A DNA stretch of 58,305 nucleotides from assembly GCA_002708995.1 (NCBI GenBank), contig PAPT01000016.1, forward strand, positions 103,892 to 162,196. Reading direction: 5' to 3'. Below are positions 1 through 8,672 of this stretch, in pieces (the stretch's first letter is position 1; the number at the start of each line of letters is the position of its first letter). A model generated the notes under the pieces. The model was not told the origin of the DNA, did not search any database, and worked only from the letters and a program-made list of their open reading frames with translations. The stretch is from Geminicoccus sp. (GTDB lineage Bacteria > Pseudomonadota > Alphaproteobacteria > UBA7985). A program made the position numbers and the translations under genes.

Positions 1-692
1 AGTTCACCGAATTCATGATTGGTTACGACGGCATCGTACTGGCCAACTCCAAAAACGATGGCCCTGCACTCGACATGACCAAGATGCAGATTGCCATGGG
101 CGTGCTGGCTGAAATCCCGAACGCTGATTGCACCGAATTCACCGCAAACCCCTACCGCAACTGGTCGGATATCAATGCTTCCCTGCCGAACCGTCCGATC
201 CTGGTTCTGGGTCCACCAACCTCGTCCGGTACCCGTGACGCCTTTGAAGAACTTGTGATCCACTCGGCGCTGAAGGGCATTGGATGTGACAAGGCAACCT
301 ACAAAGCCGCTGAAATCCGTGAAGACGGCGCCTACGTCGAATCCGGCGAGAACGACACGCTGATTGTCGATCAGCTGGTTAAGGACGGCGACGCCATCGG
401 TGCGTTCGGCTTCTCGTTCCTGCAGAATAACGCCGACCGCCTCAAGGGCGCGTCCGTCGGCGGTGTTGCCCCGACCTTTGACGCCATCGCCTCTGGTGAA
501 TACCCGGTCTCGCGCTCGCTGTGGTTCTACGTGAAGAACAACCACGTCGGCATCGTACCGGGCATCGCCGAGTACGCTGAAGAATTCGTTGTACAGGCCG
601 CCCAGGATGGCCCCCTGACCGAGATCGGCCTGATCCCGGGTGGCGACGATGATCAGGATGCCATGGAAGCTGCACTGGACTCGCTGTTCTAG
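1..692 (+). CDS. pstS: Phosphate ABC transporter substrate-binding protein PstS (5'-truncated by window)
   Basis: C-terminal 229 codons of the periplasmic phosphate-binding protein that delivers phosphate to PstCA. The reading frame is open to the window edge, so the start and signal peptide lie outside. The hinge and ligand-binding segment GPPTSSGTRDAFEELV, typical of PstS-family proteins, is present near position 200-260, followed by GAFGFSF and a C-terminal helix region. It is followed by pstC, pstA, pstB and phoB on the same strand. A strong hairpin/terminator region separates it from pstC, which would let pstS be expressed above the membrane genes. Family assignment rests on motif and operon context. 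Confidence 0.93.
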   Translation, partial: FTEFMIGYDGIVLANSKNDGPALDMTKMQIAMGVLAEIPNADCTEFTANPYRNWSDINASLPNRPILVLGPPTSSGTRDAFEELVIHSALKGIGCDKATYKAAEIREDGAYVESGENDTLIVDQLVKDGDAIGAFGFSFLQNNADRLKGASVGGVAPTFDAIASGEYPVSRSLWFYVKNNHVGIVPGIAEYAEEFVVQAAQDGPLTEIGLIPGGDDDQDAMEAALDSLF

Positions 693-712
693 GTTCGCGC
701 TTCAAGCAACCC

Positions 713-746
713 GACCGGCCCAGCTTAACCCCAGGCTGGGCCGGTC
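713..746 (+). other. Perfect 12-bp inverted repeat just after pstS
   Basis: GACCGGCCCAGC (713-724) pairs perfectly with GCTGGGCCGGTC (735-746) around a 10-nt loop, starting 20 nt after the pstS stop. There is no T-run after it, so it looks like an mRNA 3'-end stabiliser or processing hairpin rather than a terminator by itself. Confidence 0.7.
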
Positions 747-785
747 AGCATAGGCAGAAGGTTCCCTCGATCTTCTGCACCCTTC

Positions 786-826
786 GGGGGGATTGGCCAG
801 CCCATCAGGCCGGTCCCTCCTTTTTC
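786..826 (+). terminator. Intrinsic terminator or attenuator between pstS and pstC
   Basis: A stem of 13 pairs (786-798 with 808-820, including three G-T pairs) and a 9-nt loop is followed directly by TTTTT (821-825). This is the classic layout of a factor-independent terminator on the + strand. Its place inside the pst operon suggests partial termination, giving more pstS than pstCAB transcript; that role is inferred. Confidence 0.72.
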
Positions 827-871
827 GCATACGCCGGCGCGGTTGCGCCGACGTTCACGTTGGAAGCCCCA

Positions 872-950
872 GAGTTGCGGACAGAGACCACAGTCTTCCC
901 ACGGTCTCTGTCCGAAGCCCCGGGCTCGCAACTCAGTTCAGTTCAGTTCA
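872..950 (+). promoter_or_regulatory. Structured pstC leader: nested inverted repeats plus CAGTT tandem repeat
   Basis: A perfect 12-bp inverted repeat (878-889 with 903-914) sits inside an outer 7-bp pair (GAGTTGC at 872-878 with GCAACTC at 928-934, sharing one base with the inner stem). A small GC hairpin (about 916-926) lies between the arms. Three tandem copies of CAGTT follow (about 934-950), 14 nt before the pstC start codon. Function unknown; candidates are an mRNA-stability element or control of pstC translation. No PHO box could be assigned with confidence. Confidence 0.5.
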
Positions 951-963
951 GGAATTCGCGTCG

Positions 964-3138
964 ATGAATCGCACCTCCAGCCTGTCGCTCCAGATTGCTT
1001 TTTTCATCATCATGATTCTGGGTCTGACCCTTTTCTTCGGCGCATATGCTTTGGCGATCCCGGCCATCGCAGGCTACATCTGGCTCGCTGTCGCCTTTGG
1101 CCGACGCCATCTTTACGGGCGTGAACTGACGCTCGAGGACGCCCGTTCAGCGAAGCTTAACCGCTTTGGCTTGCCAAGCCTGCCCCGCTTTTACGGCTTT
1201 CTGACCTTGCTGTGGTGGCTGGCACCGCCGATTCTGGCGCTGCTGGTGTACCGCAGCCTCGGCGTGCCGCTGCTCGAGGGCATGATGGAGCGTGAGACCC
1301 TCGCGCTCATGGGAAAGACCATCGACCATGACCTGTTGCACCAGTTTGCCCGGTCGATGCTGACCACGTTGGGTCCGCTGGGCGACGGTTCGGTTGCGTC
1401 GCTGAGCGCAGCGCAGCAGGAAGCCCACCCCGGTCTTCAGGCCTACTTCGACCAGCAGCACGCCACACGCCGGTTCTTCTGGCTGGCGCTGGTCACTGCC
1501 GGAATCGCACTTTGGCTGAGCGCGCCCCCCCAAGCCCCGGGCACGTCGGGGCGGGTGCTGGCCTTTGCTCTGGCGCTGGTGCTGATTTTCGTGGCGCTGG
1601 TTTCCGGGTACGGCGCGGCATCGATCCTCGTGCTGCTGGTGATGGCGGTCGTGCTGCTTTCAACCACACTGCCGGCCAACTTCACCCGCCTGCTGTTCAT
1701 GGTCGCCGGGCTGTCGGTGCTGGTGTTCCTGCGGGATCAGACCGAGTCGGGACAGGGCGGCACCATTCTTTCGCTGATCGTGCTCGCGCTATCTGTGCTG
1801 GTCATGGTGAACCGGGGCGTGCGGCCGCGTCTGGACGACCCCCGGTTCGTACTGGTGGCCAGCGCTGCACTGATTGTCCTGCTGCTCACCGTGCTGACGT
1901 GGCTGGGTGCCTACGGCTGGCTGTTCGAGCAAGGCCGCATTCTGCTGTTCGAGATTTCCCGTGGCGAGCTGGGGCTGCAGATCCAGCTGCTCGACTACGC
2001 CGCCGCCGCTTTGCGCGCCGGTGAGGTTGCCGACGACCCCGCGTTGGCCGCCGCCGCTGAGCGGGTCCGGGATGCCCAGAACCTGCTGCGCACCGGCTAT
2101 CTAGTGACACTGGCGGGCGGTATTGTCTTCGGCATCCTCGGCTCGATGGTGTTCATCCGCCGGGGAACACTGGCCCAGGTCCGCCACGAGCAGGCCGCCA
2201 GCCTCGGCATGATCCTGACCTCGGCTGCGGCGATCCTCGTCACGGTCGGGATCGTGATCGCACTGCTTTCCAACGCTGAGTTGTTCTTCAGCAAGTACCC
2301 GATCGAGGATTTTCTGTTCGGCCTGCACTGGTCCAAGGACGCACCGATCCGCGATGACCAGGCCGGGGGCTTCAACCTCGGCGCCGTGCCCGTGTTCTAC
2401 GGCACGCTGGTAGTGTCGCTGGTGGCCCTGACCGTGGCCCTGCCGATCGGCCTGATGTCGGCGATCTACATGGCCGAATACGCCGGGCCGCGCGTGCGCG
2501 GGGTATTCAAGCCGATCCTCGAAATCCTCGCCGGTATCCCGACCATCGTCTACGGCGTGTTCGCGCTGCGCTCGGGCATCCCCTTCGCCAAGGACTTCTT
2601 CAGCGGGCTGGAATGGCTGCTGGAACTGCGGTTCCTGCCGGCGGCCTTCCACCTCGAATACCTCGCGCTGGACGTGGGGGCGAAATCGGCCCTAGTCGCC
2701 GGTGCTGTCATGGGGATCATGCTGATCCCGTTCATCTCATCGCTGTCCGATGACGCGCTGAAGGCCGTGCCGCGCTCCCTGCGCGACGGCTCGCTGGCGC
2801 TGGGCGGCAACAAGTCGGAAACAATCCTGCGGGTGCTGATCCCCGCGGCCCTACCCGGCATCATGGGCGGCTTTCTGCTCGCGACTTCCCGCGCCGTCGG
2901 TGAGACCATGATCGTGGTGCTCGCGGCCGGGGGACAGGCCAACCTGACCATCGATATCATCGACCAGATGACCACTGTGACCGTGCAGATCACCGAACTG
3001 CTGATCGGAGACGCTGAATTCGATCGCGCCAACACCCTGTCGGTCTTCGGGCTGGGGCTGGTGCTGTTTGTCTCGACCCTCCTGCTCAACCTCGCCGCGA
3101 TCCAGGTCGTGCGCCGATACCGCCAGAGGTACAGCTGA
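964..3138 (+). CDS. pstC: Phosphate ABC transporter permease PstC, long form with extra N-terminal domain
   Basis: Inner-membrane permease of the PstSCAB high-affinity phosphate importer. I chose the ATG at 964 (MNRTSSLSLQ), giving 724 residues; an upstream TTG at 793 in the same frame falls inside the terminator hairpin and is unlikely. The usual PstC core (about 300 residues) is at the C-terminus and contains the permease coupling loop around SLRDGSLALGGNKSETI. The first 400 or so residues hold extra membrane segments and a periplasmic region, matching the long alphaproteobacterial type (DUF3708-like N-terminal domain, named from memory of the family). The stop TGA shares its A with the pstA start, implying translational coupling. 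Confidence 0.93.
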   Translation: MNRTSSLSLQIAFFIIMILGLTLFFGAYALAIPAIAGYIWLAVAFGRRHLYGRELTLEDARSAKLNRFGLPSLPRFYGFLTLLWWLAPPILALLVYRSLGVPLLEGMMERETLALMGKTIDHDLLHQFARSMLTTLGPLGDGSVASLSAAQQEAHPGLQAYFDQQHATRRFFWLALVTAGIALWLSAPPQAPGTSGRVLAFALALVLIFVALVSGYGAASILVLLVMAVVLLSTTLPANFTRLLFMVAGLSVLVFLRDQTESGQGGTILSLIVLALSVLVMVNRGVRPRLDDPRFVLVASAALIVLLLTVLTWLGAYGWLFEQGRILLFEISRGELGLQIQLLDYAAAALRAGEVADDPALAAAAERVRDAQNLLRTGYLVTLAGGIVFGILGSMVFIRRGTLAQVRHEQAASLGMILTSAAAILVTVGIVIALLSNAELFFSKYPIEDFLFGLHWSKDAPIRDDQAGGFNLGAVPVFYGTLVVSLVALTVALPIGLMSAIYMAEYAGPRVRGVFKPILEILAGIPTIVYGVFALRSGIPFAKDFFSGLEWLLELRFLPAAFHLEYLALDVGAKSALVAGAVMGIMLIPFISSLSDDALKAVPRSLRDGSLALGGNKSETILRVLIPAALPGIMGGFLLATSRAVGETMIVVLAAGGQANLTIDIIDQMTTVTVQITELLIGDAEFDRANTLSVFGLGLVLFVSTLLLNLAAIQVVRRYRQRYS

Positions 3139-4652
3139 TGACGGAGACTGACGCCATGATCACCAGCCATCTCCACACCAGCCCGCACCTGACCGAAGCC
3201 GCCGCACGCCGCCGCGCCGCACGCCAGCGCGGGGAGCTGATTTTCCGCTCCCTCGGGCTGGCTGCTCTGGGGCTGGCTGCGCTGTTCCTTGTTGCGCTGA
3301 TGTATTCGGTGTTTAAGAAGTCCTACAACGGCTTCGTCCAGTCCTTCATCACCCTCGAAATCCCATTGGACGCAGAGATCCTCGACCCCGAAGACCTAGC
3401 CCAGTATCAGGCCTCGGTCGGCATTACACCCAACCTTTGGGCTGCGGAGATCACACCGACCGCGCGCGGTGCCAAATCCGCCTCGCGCAAGGTCCAGCGG
3501 ACCGCCGCCTACAAAAAGATGGTCGAGGCGATGATCGACCAGAACCACGGCGAGGCCTTCACCGGCTACGACGGCGACCGGGCGCGGAACAAGGCGATTT
3601 CTCAGACAGCCGGCATGATCAGCACCGAAACCCTGCTGACCATCCGCGACCGCCTTGTTTCCGGCGAGTACCGGCTGGGCGAGACCGTCACGGTTCGGGC
3701 GCTGGCGGCCGGTGATGCCGACGTGTTGTTCAAGGATATGAAGCGGCAGACCCGCAAGAACCTCGATTCTGAGAACTGGATCCTGCTCAAGGAATCCATC
3801 GACGCCAATGGCCTGAGCGTGCTCACGAGCTGGCGCGACGGCAGGTTGGTCAGTATCCGGCCTTACCTTGGTGTCCCGCGGCTCGATCTGCTCGGCTGGA
3901 CCATCCTCGAACGCCAGCCCGGCTTCTTTGGCTCAGCATCCTCGACCAAGCCCGAACGCGCCGGTATCGCCGCAGCGGCACAAGGCACGTTCCTGATGCT
4001 GATGGTGGTGGTGGTCCTGTCCGTGCCCGTGGGGGTGCTGGCGGCCGTGTATCTGGAGAAATTCGCGCCGCGCAACCAGTTCACCGATTTCATGGAAATC
4101 AACATCAACAACCTCGCCGCCGTGCCGTCGATCATCTTCGGCATTCTCGGTGCAGCGGTGATCATCCAGTGGCTGTTCCCCGGCTCGCGGGGCTTCCCGA
4201 TCGTCGGCGGCACGGTGCTGTCGTTCATGACGCTGCCGACGGTGATCATCGCGGCGCGCGCAGCCATTGGCGCGGTACCGCCAAGCTATGAGCAGGCGGC
4301 GCTGGGCATGGGCGCCTCGCGTCAACAGGCGGTGTTCCAGCACGTTCTTCCTGCCGCCCTGCCCGGGATCGCCTCAGGCGTCATCATCGGGTTGGCACAG
4401 GCCGCAGGGGAAACCGCGCCGCTGCTGATGGTCGGCATGAACGCCTTCATCAAGGATGTCTGCGAGGTCGGCACTGGCTGCCTGATGGCCAGGGGCGTGG
4501 GCATGCCGTCACAAATTTACCAGTGGGCGGCTGACGACGACCCGCTGTTTCAGAACAAAACCGCCGCAGGCATCGTCTGCCTGCTTGCGCTGGTCATCTC
4601 CATGAACGCGCTGGCGACCTTCATCCGCACACGCTTCGAGCGATCCAACTAA
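3138..4652 (+). CDS. pstA: Phosphate ABC transporter permease PstA, long form
   Basis: Partner permease of PstC, 504 residues. One membrane helix near residues 35-60 precedes a long periplasmic insert (about 65-270) resembling DUF3333. The C-terminal permease domain includes the coupling loop around [17 protein letters not shown] and the segment [13 protein letters not shown] characteristic of PstA. The start ATG overlaps the pstC stop by one base (TGATG). pstB follows 14 nt later with its AAGGA ribosome-binding site embedded at the pstA stop. The extended N-termini of both permeases are a shared lineage trait rather than damage. Confidence 0.94.
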   Translation: MTETDAMITSHLHTSPHLTEAAARRRAARQRGELIFRSLGLAALGLAALFLVALMYSVFKKSYNGFVQSFITLEIPLDAEILDPEDLAQYQASVGITPNLWAAEITPTARGAKSASRKVQRTAAYKKMVEAMIDQNHGEAFTGYDGDRARNKAISQTAGMISTETLLTIRDRLVSGEYRLGETVTVRALAAGDADVLFKDMKRQTRKNLDSENWILLKESIDANGLSVLTSWRDGRLVSIRPYLGVPRLDLLGWTILERQPGFFGSASSTKPERAGIAAAAQGTFLMLMVVVVLSVPVGVLAAVYLEKFAPRNQFTDFMEININNLAAVPSIIFGILGAAVIIQWLFPGSRGFPIVGGTVLSFMTLPTVIIAARAAIGAVPPSYEQAALGMGASRQQAVFQHVLPAALPGIASGVIIGLAQAAGETAPLLMVGMNAFIKDVCEVGTGCLMARGVGMPSQIYQWAADDDPLFQNKTAAGIVCLLALVISMNALATFIRTRFERSN

Positions 4653-4666
4653 GGAAACCCGCCATC

Positions 4667-5434
4667 ATGTCTCAAACCGACCTCCGCATGCAGGCCCGGG
4701 ACGTCAACGTCTTCTACGGGGATGACCACTCGCTCAGGAGCGTCTCGCTGGACGTTCCCAACCGCCACGTCACCGCGCTGATCGGCCCGTCGGGCTGTGG
4801 CAAGTCCACCTTCCTGCGCTGCCTCAACCGCATGAACGACACCATCGAAATCGCCCGGGTCGAGGGCTCCATCCTGCTCGAGGGCGAAGATATCTACGGT
4901 GAGGATATCGACGCCAACCTGCTGCGCCAGCGCGTCGGCATGGTGTTCCAGAAGCCAAACCCGTTCCCGAAGTCGATCTACGATAACGTCGCCTACGGCC
5001 CGCGCCTGCACGGCATGGCGCGCACCACAGAAGAGCTGAACCATATCGTCGAGGACGCGTTGCGCGCAGCAGGCCTGTGGGAAGAAGTGCACGACCGACT
5101 GGACTCCGAGGCGCTGGGGCTCTCGGGTGGTCAGCAGCAGCGCCTGTGCATCGCCCGCGCCATCGCTGTCTCGCCCGAGGTCATTCTGATGGACGAGCCC
5201 TGCTCCGCACTCGACCCCATCGCCACCAGCATCATCGAGGAGCTGATCCTCGAGCTGGCGCGCGACTACGCCATCGTCATCGTCACCCACAACATGCAGC
5301 AAGCCCAGCGGGTGGCGGGCACAACCGCCTTCTTCCACCTCGGGGATCTGGTGGAAGTGCAGCCGACCGACAAACTGTTCAACAAACCCAAAGACCAGCG
5401 CACCAAGGACTATGTTGCTGGTTCGTTTGGCTAA
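4667..5434 (+). CDS. pstB: Phosphate ABC transporter ATPase PstB
   Basis: Cytoplasmic ATPase that powers phosphate import, 255 residues, full length. Walker [10 protein letters not shown] at residues 40-48, Q-loop [11 protein letters not shown], signature LSGGQQQR, Walker [13 protein letters not shown] and H-loop VTHN are all intact. RCLNRMND and the [17 protein letters not shown] stretch are PstB hallmarks. Start ATG at 4667 with AAGGA 11-15 nt upstream. The next gene is phoB 18 nt later; phoU, which normally sits here, is absent. Confidence 0.97.
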   Translation: MSQTDLRMQARDVNVFYGDDHSLRSVSLDVPNRHVTALIGPSGCGKSTFLRCLNRMNDTIEIARVEGSILLEGEDIYGEDIDANLLRQRVGMVFQKPNPFPKSIYDNVAYGPRLHGMARTTEELNHIVEDALRAAGLWEEVHDRLDSEALGLSGGQQQRLCIARAIAVSPEVILMDEPCSALDPIATSIIEELILELARDYAIVIVTHNMQQAQRVAGTTAFFHLGDLVEVQPTDKLFNKPKDQRTKDYVAGSFG

Positions 5435-5452
5435 GCCGGGCAAATAAGTGTT

Positions 5453-6202
5453 ATGCAAGTCAGAACCATGAGCGACAGCTTTGAGGCGCTGCAGATGCCC
5501 TACGCCCCCGCCGAGGAATCACCGCTGGTGCTGATCGTCGAAGACGAAGAGGCCATCATCACGTTGCTGGACTACAATCTGCGCAACGCGGGTTACCTCA
5601 CGGCGATTGCCCGGGACGGTGAAGAAGCGGTCGACCTCGCCCGCTCGCTGGAACCCAACGCAATCCTGCTCGACTGGATGCTGCCACTGCGCTCCGGGCT
5701 GGAAGTCTGCCGCCAAATGCGCCGGGCACCCGAGACCAGCGAGGTGCCGATCATCATGCTCACTGCCCGCGGCGAGGAGCAGGACAAACTGCGCGGGCTG
5801 GACACGGGCGCGGATGACTACCTGACCAAGCCCTTCAGCCCTCAGGAGCTGCTGGCGCGGCTGCGGGCTGTGATCCGCCGGACGCAGCCTGCGCGCCTGA
5901 AAGAGGTGCTGACCTTCGATACCATTGTCATGGACCAGAGTAGCCATCGCGTGACACGCGGTGACCGACTGGTGGAGCTGGCACCGACCGAATTCCGGCT
6001 ACTGCGGCACTTCCTGCAGTACCCCGGGCGGGTGTTCTCGCGCGAGCAGCTGCTGGACGCTGTCTGGGGCCGGGAGAAGGATATCGAAACCCGCACGGTC
6101 GACGTTCACATTAGGCGTCTCCGCAAGTCCCTGAATGATGCGGACGAGTCGAATGTCATTCGGACTGTCCGTGAAGTGGGTTATGCCCTAGACCATCCCT
6201 AA
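5453..6202 (+). CDS. phoB: Phosphate regulon response regulator PhoB
   Basis: OmpR/PhoB-family transcription factor, 249 residues from the ATG at 5453 (an alternative ATG lies at 5468). The N-terminal receiver domain has the acidic pair in VEDEE, the phospho-acceptor Asp in LLDWMLP (about residue 74) and the conserved Lys in TKPF. The C-terminal winged helix ends in TVDVHIRRLRKSL and REVGYAL, matching PhoB. It is 18 nt after pstB in the same transcription unit, supporting the PhoB assignment over other OmpR-type regulators. The cognate kinase PhoR is not in the window. Confidence 0.94.
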   Translation: MQVRTMSDSFEALQMPYAPAEESPLVLIVEDEEAIITLLDYNLRNAGYLTAIARDGEEAVDLARSLEPNAILLDWMLPLRSGLEVCRQMRRAPETSEVPIIMLTARGEEQDKLRGLDTGADDYLTKPFSPQELLARLRAVIRRTQPARLKEVLTFDTIVMDQSSHRVTRGDRLVELAPTEFRLLRHFLQYPGRVFSREQLLDAVWGREKDIETRTVDVHIRRLRKSLNDADESNVIRTVREVGYALDHP

Positions 6203-6475
6203 TCAGTCCTAATCTTCCCGCCCTATTTTAGCTCCCCTTCAGGGCCGGCTATTCTTCGTGTCCTGAAAACAACAATTCTTTCGCTGACCCGCCGTGCTCC
6301 AAGATGTGATAGCTGGGGCAATTGACTCGATGGCACCGGGGCGGGTTTAACCATTGCAGTTAACGAGATCAGGTAAAAAATTGACATCTCAAGGGTGTGC
6401 AGCACGCACCGTGCAGGCGGCCAAAGCGTCAGAAATGGTCTCGACATAAACGCAGAAAGGCAAGGTTTCGAGGTG

Positions 6476-7612
6476 ATGAACCCTTACATGAGAAAATCCG
6501 CTCTGGTGGGCTTGGTGGCGCTGGTGTTAGCAGGCTGTCAGGCCGTTACGGAAGAGAATCTCGGCACCACCATGACCACAACGAGCAGCGGCGGCGCGCT
6601 GGATGCCTCAACGACGGTGACAACCACATCGTCCGAGTTCGGCAGCAGCGGCTTTTCTGACGGCTCGATCCAGAACGCGTCCTTTGCACAGAGCTTCACC
6701 GCGAGCAGCAGCGCGGCCTTCGCCTCGCAGGGCACGGCCGACGGCGCCTTCCCGCCCAACCCGCTGCCCGGCGAGTGTTACGCCCGGATCGCGCTGGCGG
6801 CGGTGAGCCAGACGGTCGAAGAACAGATCATGGTCGAACCAGCGCGGCAGGAAGTCCGCATCATCCCTGCGCAGTTCGGTGATGTGCAGGAAGAAGTGAT
6901 CGTCCGCGAAGCGACCACCGAGCTGGTATCGGTCCCCGCGACCTTTATCACCGTGCAGGAAGAAATCGTCGTCCGCCCGGCCGCGCGCCGCCTGATCCCC
7001 ATCGACCCGGTCTACGACACGGTGATCGAAGAAGTTGTGGTCGTGCCTGAGCGCACCGTGTGGAAGCCCGGCACCGGCCCGATCCAGAAGATCGACGAAG
7101 CGACAGGTGAGATCCTGTGTCTGGTCACCGAACCTGCGGTCACCAAGCAGGTTGAGCGCACCATGATGATCCAGCCCGCATCGACGCGTGAAGAGATCAT
7201 TCCGGCGATCACCGAAATCGTGCAGCGCGAGGTCGTCGACCAGCCTGCGCGGATCGAAGAGCGCGTGATCCCGGCCGAAACCACCTTTGTCACCCGCCGG
7301 GTGGAAGTGGTGCCCGCGCGCGAGGAAATCATTGAGATTCCGCCAGTGTTCGACACCATCACCCGCGAAGTGGTGGTCGAGCCAGCGCGGACCGAATGGC
7401 GCTCGATCCTGTGTGAAACCAACACCACGCCCGATATCGTCAGCCGTATTCAGGTCGCACTGCAGAGCGCCGGTTACTACAGCGGCCCGATCGATGGCAT
7501 TTTCGGCCCGCAGTCGCAGCGCGCGATCGACGGCTTCCAGCGTGACAACGGCCAGGTCGGTACCGGTGTGACCATGGATACGCTGAACCTGCTGGGTGTG
7601 TCGCTGTTCTGA
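6476..7612 (+). CDS. Repeat-containing lipoprotein with C-terminal peptidoglycan-binding domain
   Basis: Predicted outer-membrane-linked lipoprotein of 378 residues. A short charged start and hydrophobic stretch end in the lipobox LAGC (Cys about residue 22 from this start; ATG 6488 is an alternative start). After a Ser/Thr-rich linker come about seven degenerate repeats in which an Ile/Val-rich strand follows paired Glu residues (EEQIMVEPAR, QEEVIVREA, QEEIVVRPAA, EEVVVVPER and similar). The last 60 residues fit a PG_binding_1 domain (around QVALQSAGYYSGPIDGIFG and QRAIDGFQ). The role of the repeats is unknown. Likely an envelope-anchoring protein; not named. Confidence 0.8.
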   Translation: MNPYMRKSALVGLVALVLAGCQAVTEENLGTTMTTTSSGGALDASTTVTTTSSEFGSSGFSDGSIQNASFAQSFTASSSAAFASQGTADGAFPPNPLPGECYARIALAAVSQTVEEQIMVEPARQEVRIIPAQFGDVQEEVIVREATTELVSVPATFITVQEEIVVRPAARRLIPIDPVYDTVIEEVVVVPERTVWKPGTGPIQKIDEATGEILCLVTEPAVTKQVERTMMIQPASTREEIIPAITEIVQREVVDQPARIEERVIPAETTFVTRRVEVVPAREEIIEIPPVFDTITREVVVEPARTEWRSILCETNTTPDIVSRIQVALQSAGYYSGPIDGIFGPQSQRAIDGFQRDNGQVGTGVTMDTLNLLGVSLF

Positions 7613-7645
7613 TCGGTATCAGCAACTGAAGCCGAAACCTCCATG

Positions 7646-7689
7646 AAAAAGAGGGGCAGCGACCGGTTCAGGTCACTGCCCCCTTTTTC
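7646..7689. terminator. Bidirectional intrinsic terminator
   Basis: AAAAAG followed by GGGGCAGCGACC, a short loop, then GGTCACTGCCCC and CTTTTT. The stem is about 13 bp with one G-T pair, with an A-run on the left and a T-run on the right, so it serves both the lipoprotein gene (stop 7612, +) and the OmpA gene (stop 7760, -). Confidence 0.85.
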
Positions 7690-7759
7690 GTTTCGGGTCG
7701 CCGGCGTTCCGGTCAAGGGCCTCGCCAGCGCGAACGCCCCTTCCAGCCTCTTCCGGTGA

Positions 7760-8422
7760 TCAGCTGCCACTCTGCGGGGTCAGCACGATTTCGACGCGGC
7801 GGTTCTGCGCACGACCGTATTCGGTATCGTTCGAGGCGATGGGGTAGTTCTCGCCGAGGCCGATGGCCGCCATCCGGGCCGGAGACACGCCCTGCCCGAC
7901 GAGAAAGTTTCTGACCGCCCCAGCGCGCTCGACCGAAAGCCCCTGGTTGTAGGCTTCGCTGCCGACGCTGTCGGTGTGACCGGCGATCTGCACCACCGTT
8001 TCGGGGTAGTTGATCATCACGTCAGAGACGTTGGTCAGGATGCCGTAGAACGACGGCTTGATCGCAGCACTGTCGAAGTCAAAGGTAATTTCCGACGGCA
8101 TGACCAGGCGCAGGTCATCGCCCTGTCGGTCGATTTCGACCCCGGAGCCTTCGAGCGCGGTCCGCAGTTCGCGTTCCTGATAGTCCATGTAGGCACCAAC
8201 GCCGGCACCGACGACACCGCCGGCCAGTGCGCCACGGAGTGCATTGCGGCCCCGGTTGCCCTCTTCGGCAGTCACAGCACCGAACAGCCCACCGACAGCC
8301 GCGCCAATTGCACCGCCGCCGCCTGTGTTGGTCAGCGTGGTCTCACCCGTGGATGGGTCGGTCGGAACACAGCCGGTCAGGAGGAAGGCCAGGCCTGCGG
8401 TGCTCAGTAGAATCTTTTTCAT
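7760..8422 (-). CDS. OmpA-family lipoprotein with glycine-zipper segment (YiaD-like)
   Basis: Outer-membrane lipoprotein of 220 residues. Signal peptide MKKILLSTAGLAFLL ends in lipobox LTGC. A Gly/Ala-rich glycine-zipper helix region (about residues 33-80) is followed by a C-terminal OmpA domain with the strand EITFDFDSAAIKP and the peptidoglycan-binding motif AGHTDSVGSEAYNQGLSVER, ending NRRVEIVL. This layout is that of YiaD/Pal-like proteins that tether the outer membrane to the cell wall. Divergent from uup; terminates at the shared bidirectional terminator. Confidence 0.9.
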   Translation of the reverse strand: MKKILLSTAGLAFLLTGCVPTDPSTGETTLTNTGGGGAIGAAVGGLFGAVTAEEGNRGRNALRGALAGGVVGAGVGAYMDYQERELRTALEGSGVEIDRQGDDLRLVMPSEITFDFDSAAIKPSFYGILTNVSDVMINYPETVVQIAGHTDSVGSEAYNQGLSVERAGAVRNFLVGQGVSPARMAAIGLGENYPIASNDTEYGRAQNRRVEIVLTPQSGS

Positions 8423-8672
8423 GCTCGGAATCTCCAGCTCAAGTTGGGCGCCCGCTCTGCCAGCCGGTTCAGCAGCCCCCTGCTGTTCCTGCGCCCGCCG
8501 TGGTTATCAGTCCCCAATTTGGCCCCTTAGCCGCTTCATGTCTGTACGTCTTCGGCGGCAAACGGTAAGAACCGGTAAAGTTTTATTTCAGCCTGTAACA
8601 AACCCGGCCATTCCGGCTAATCCGGGGCAGAATTATGCCCGCCTGAGACCTGACCCTTCACCCTGAGACCCC

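Noticed and set aside
793-963. Longer N-terminus of PstC from TTG 793
   Set aside because: The TTG is within the terminator stem and the added residues are Arg/Ser-rich with no family similarity; ATG 964 fits a membrane protein start.
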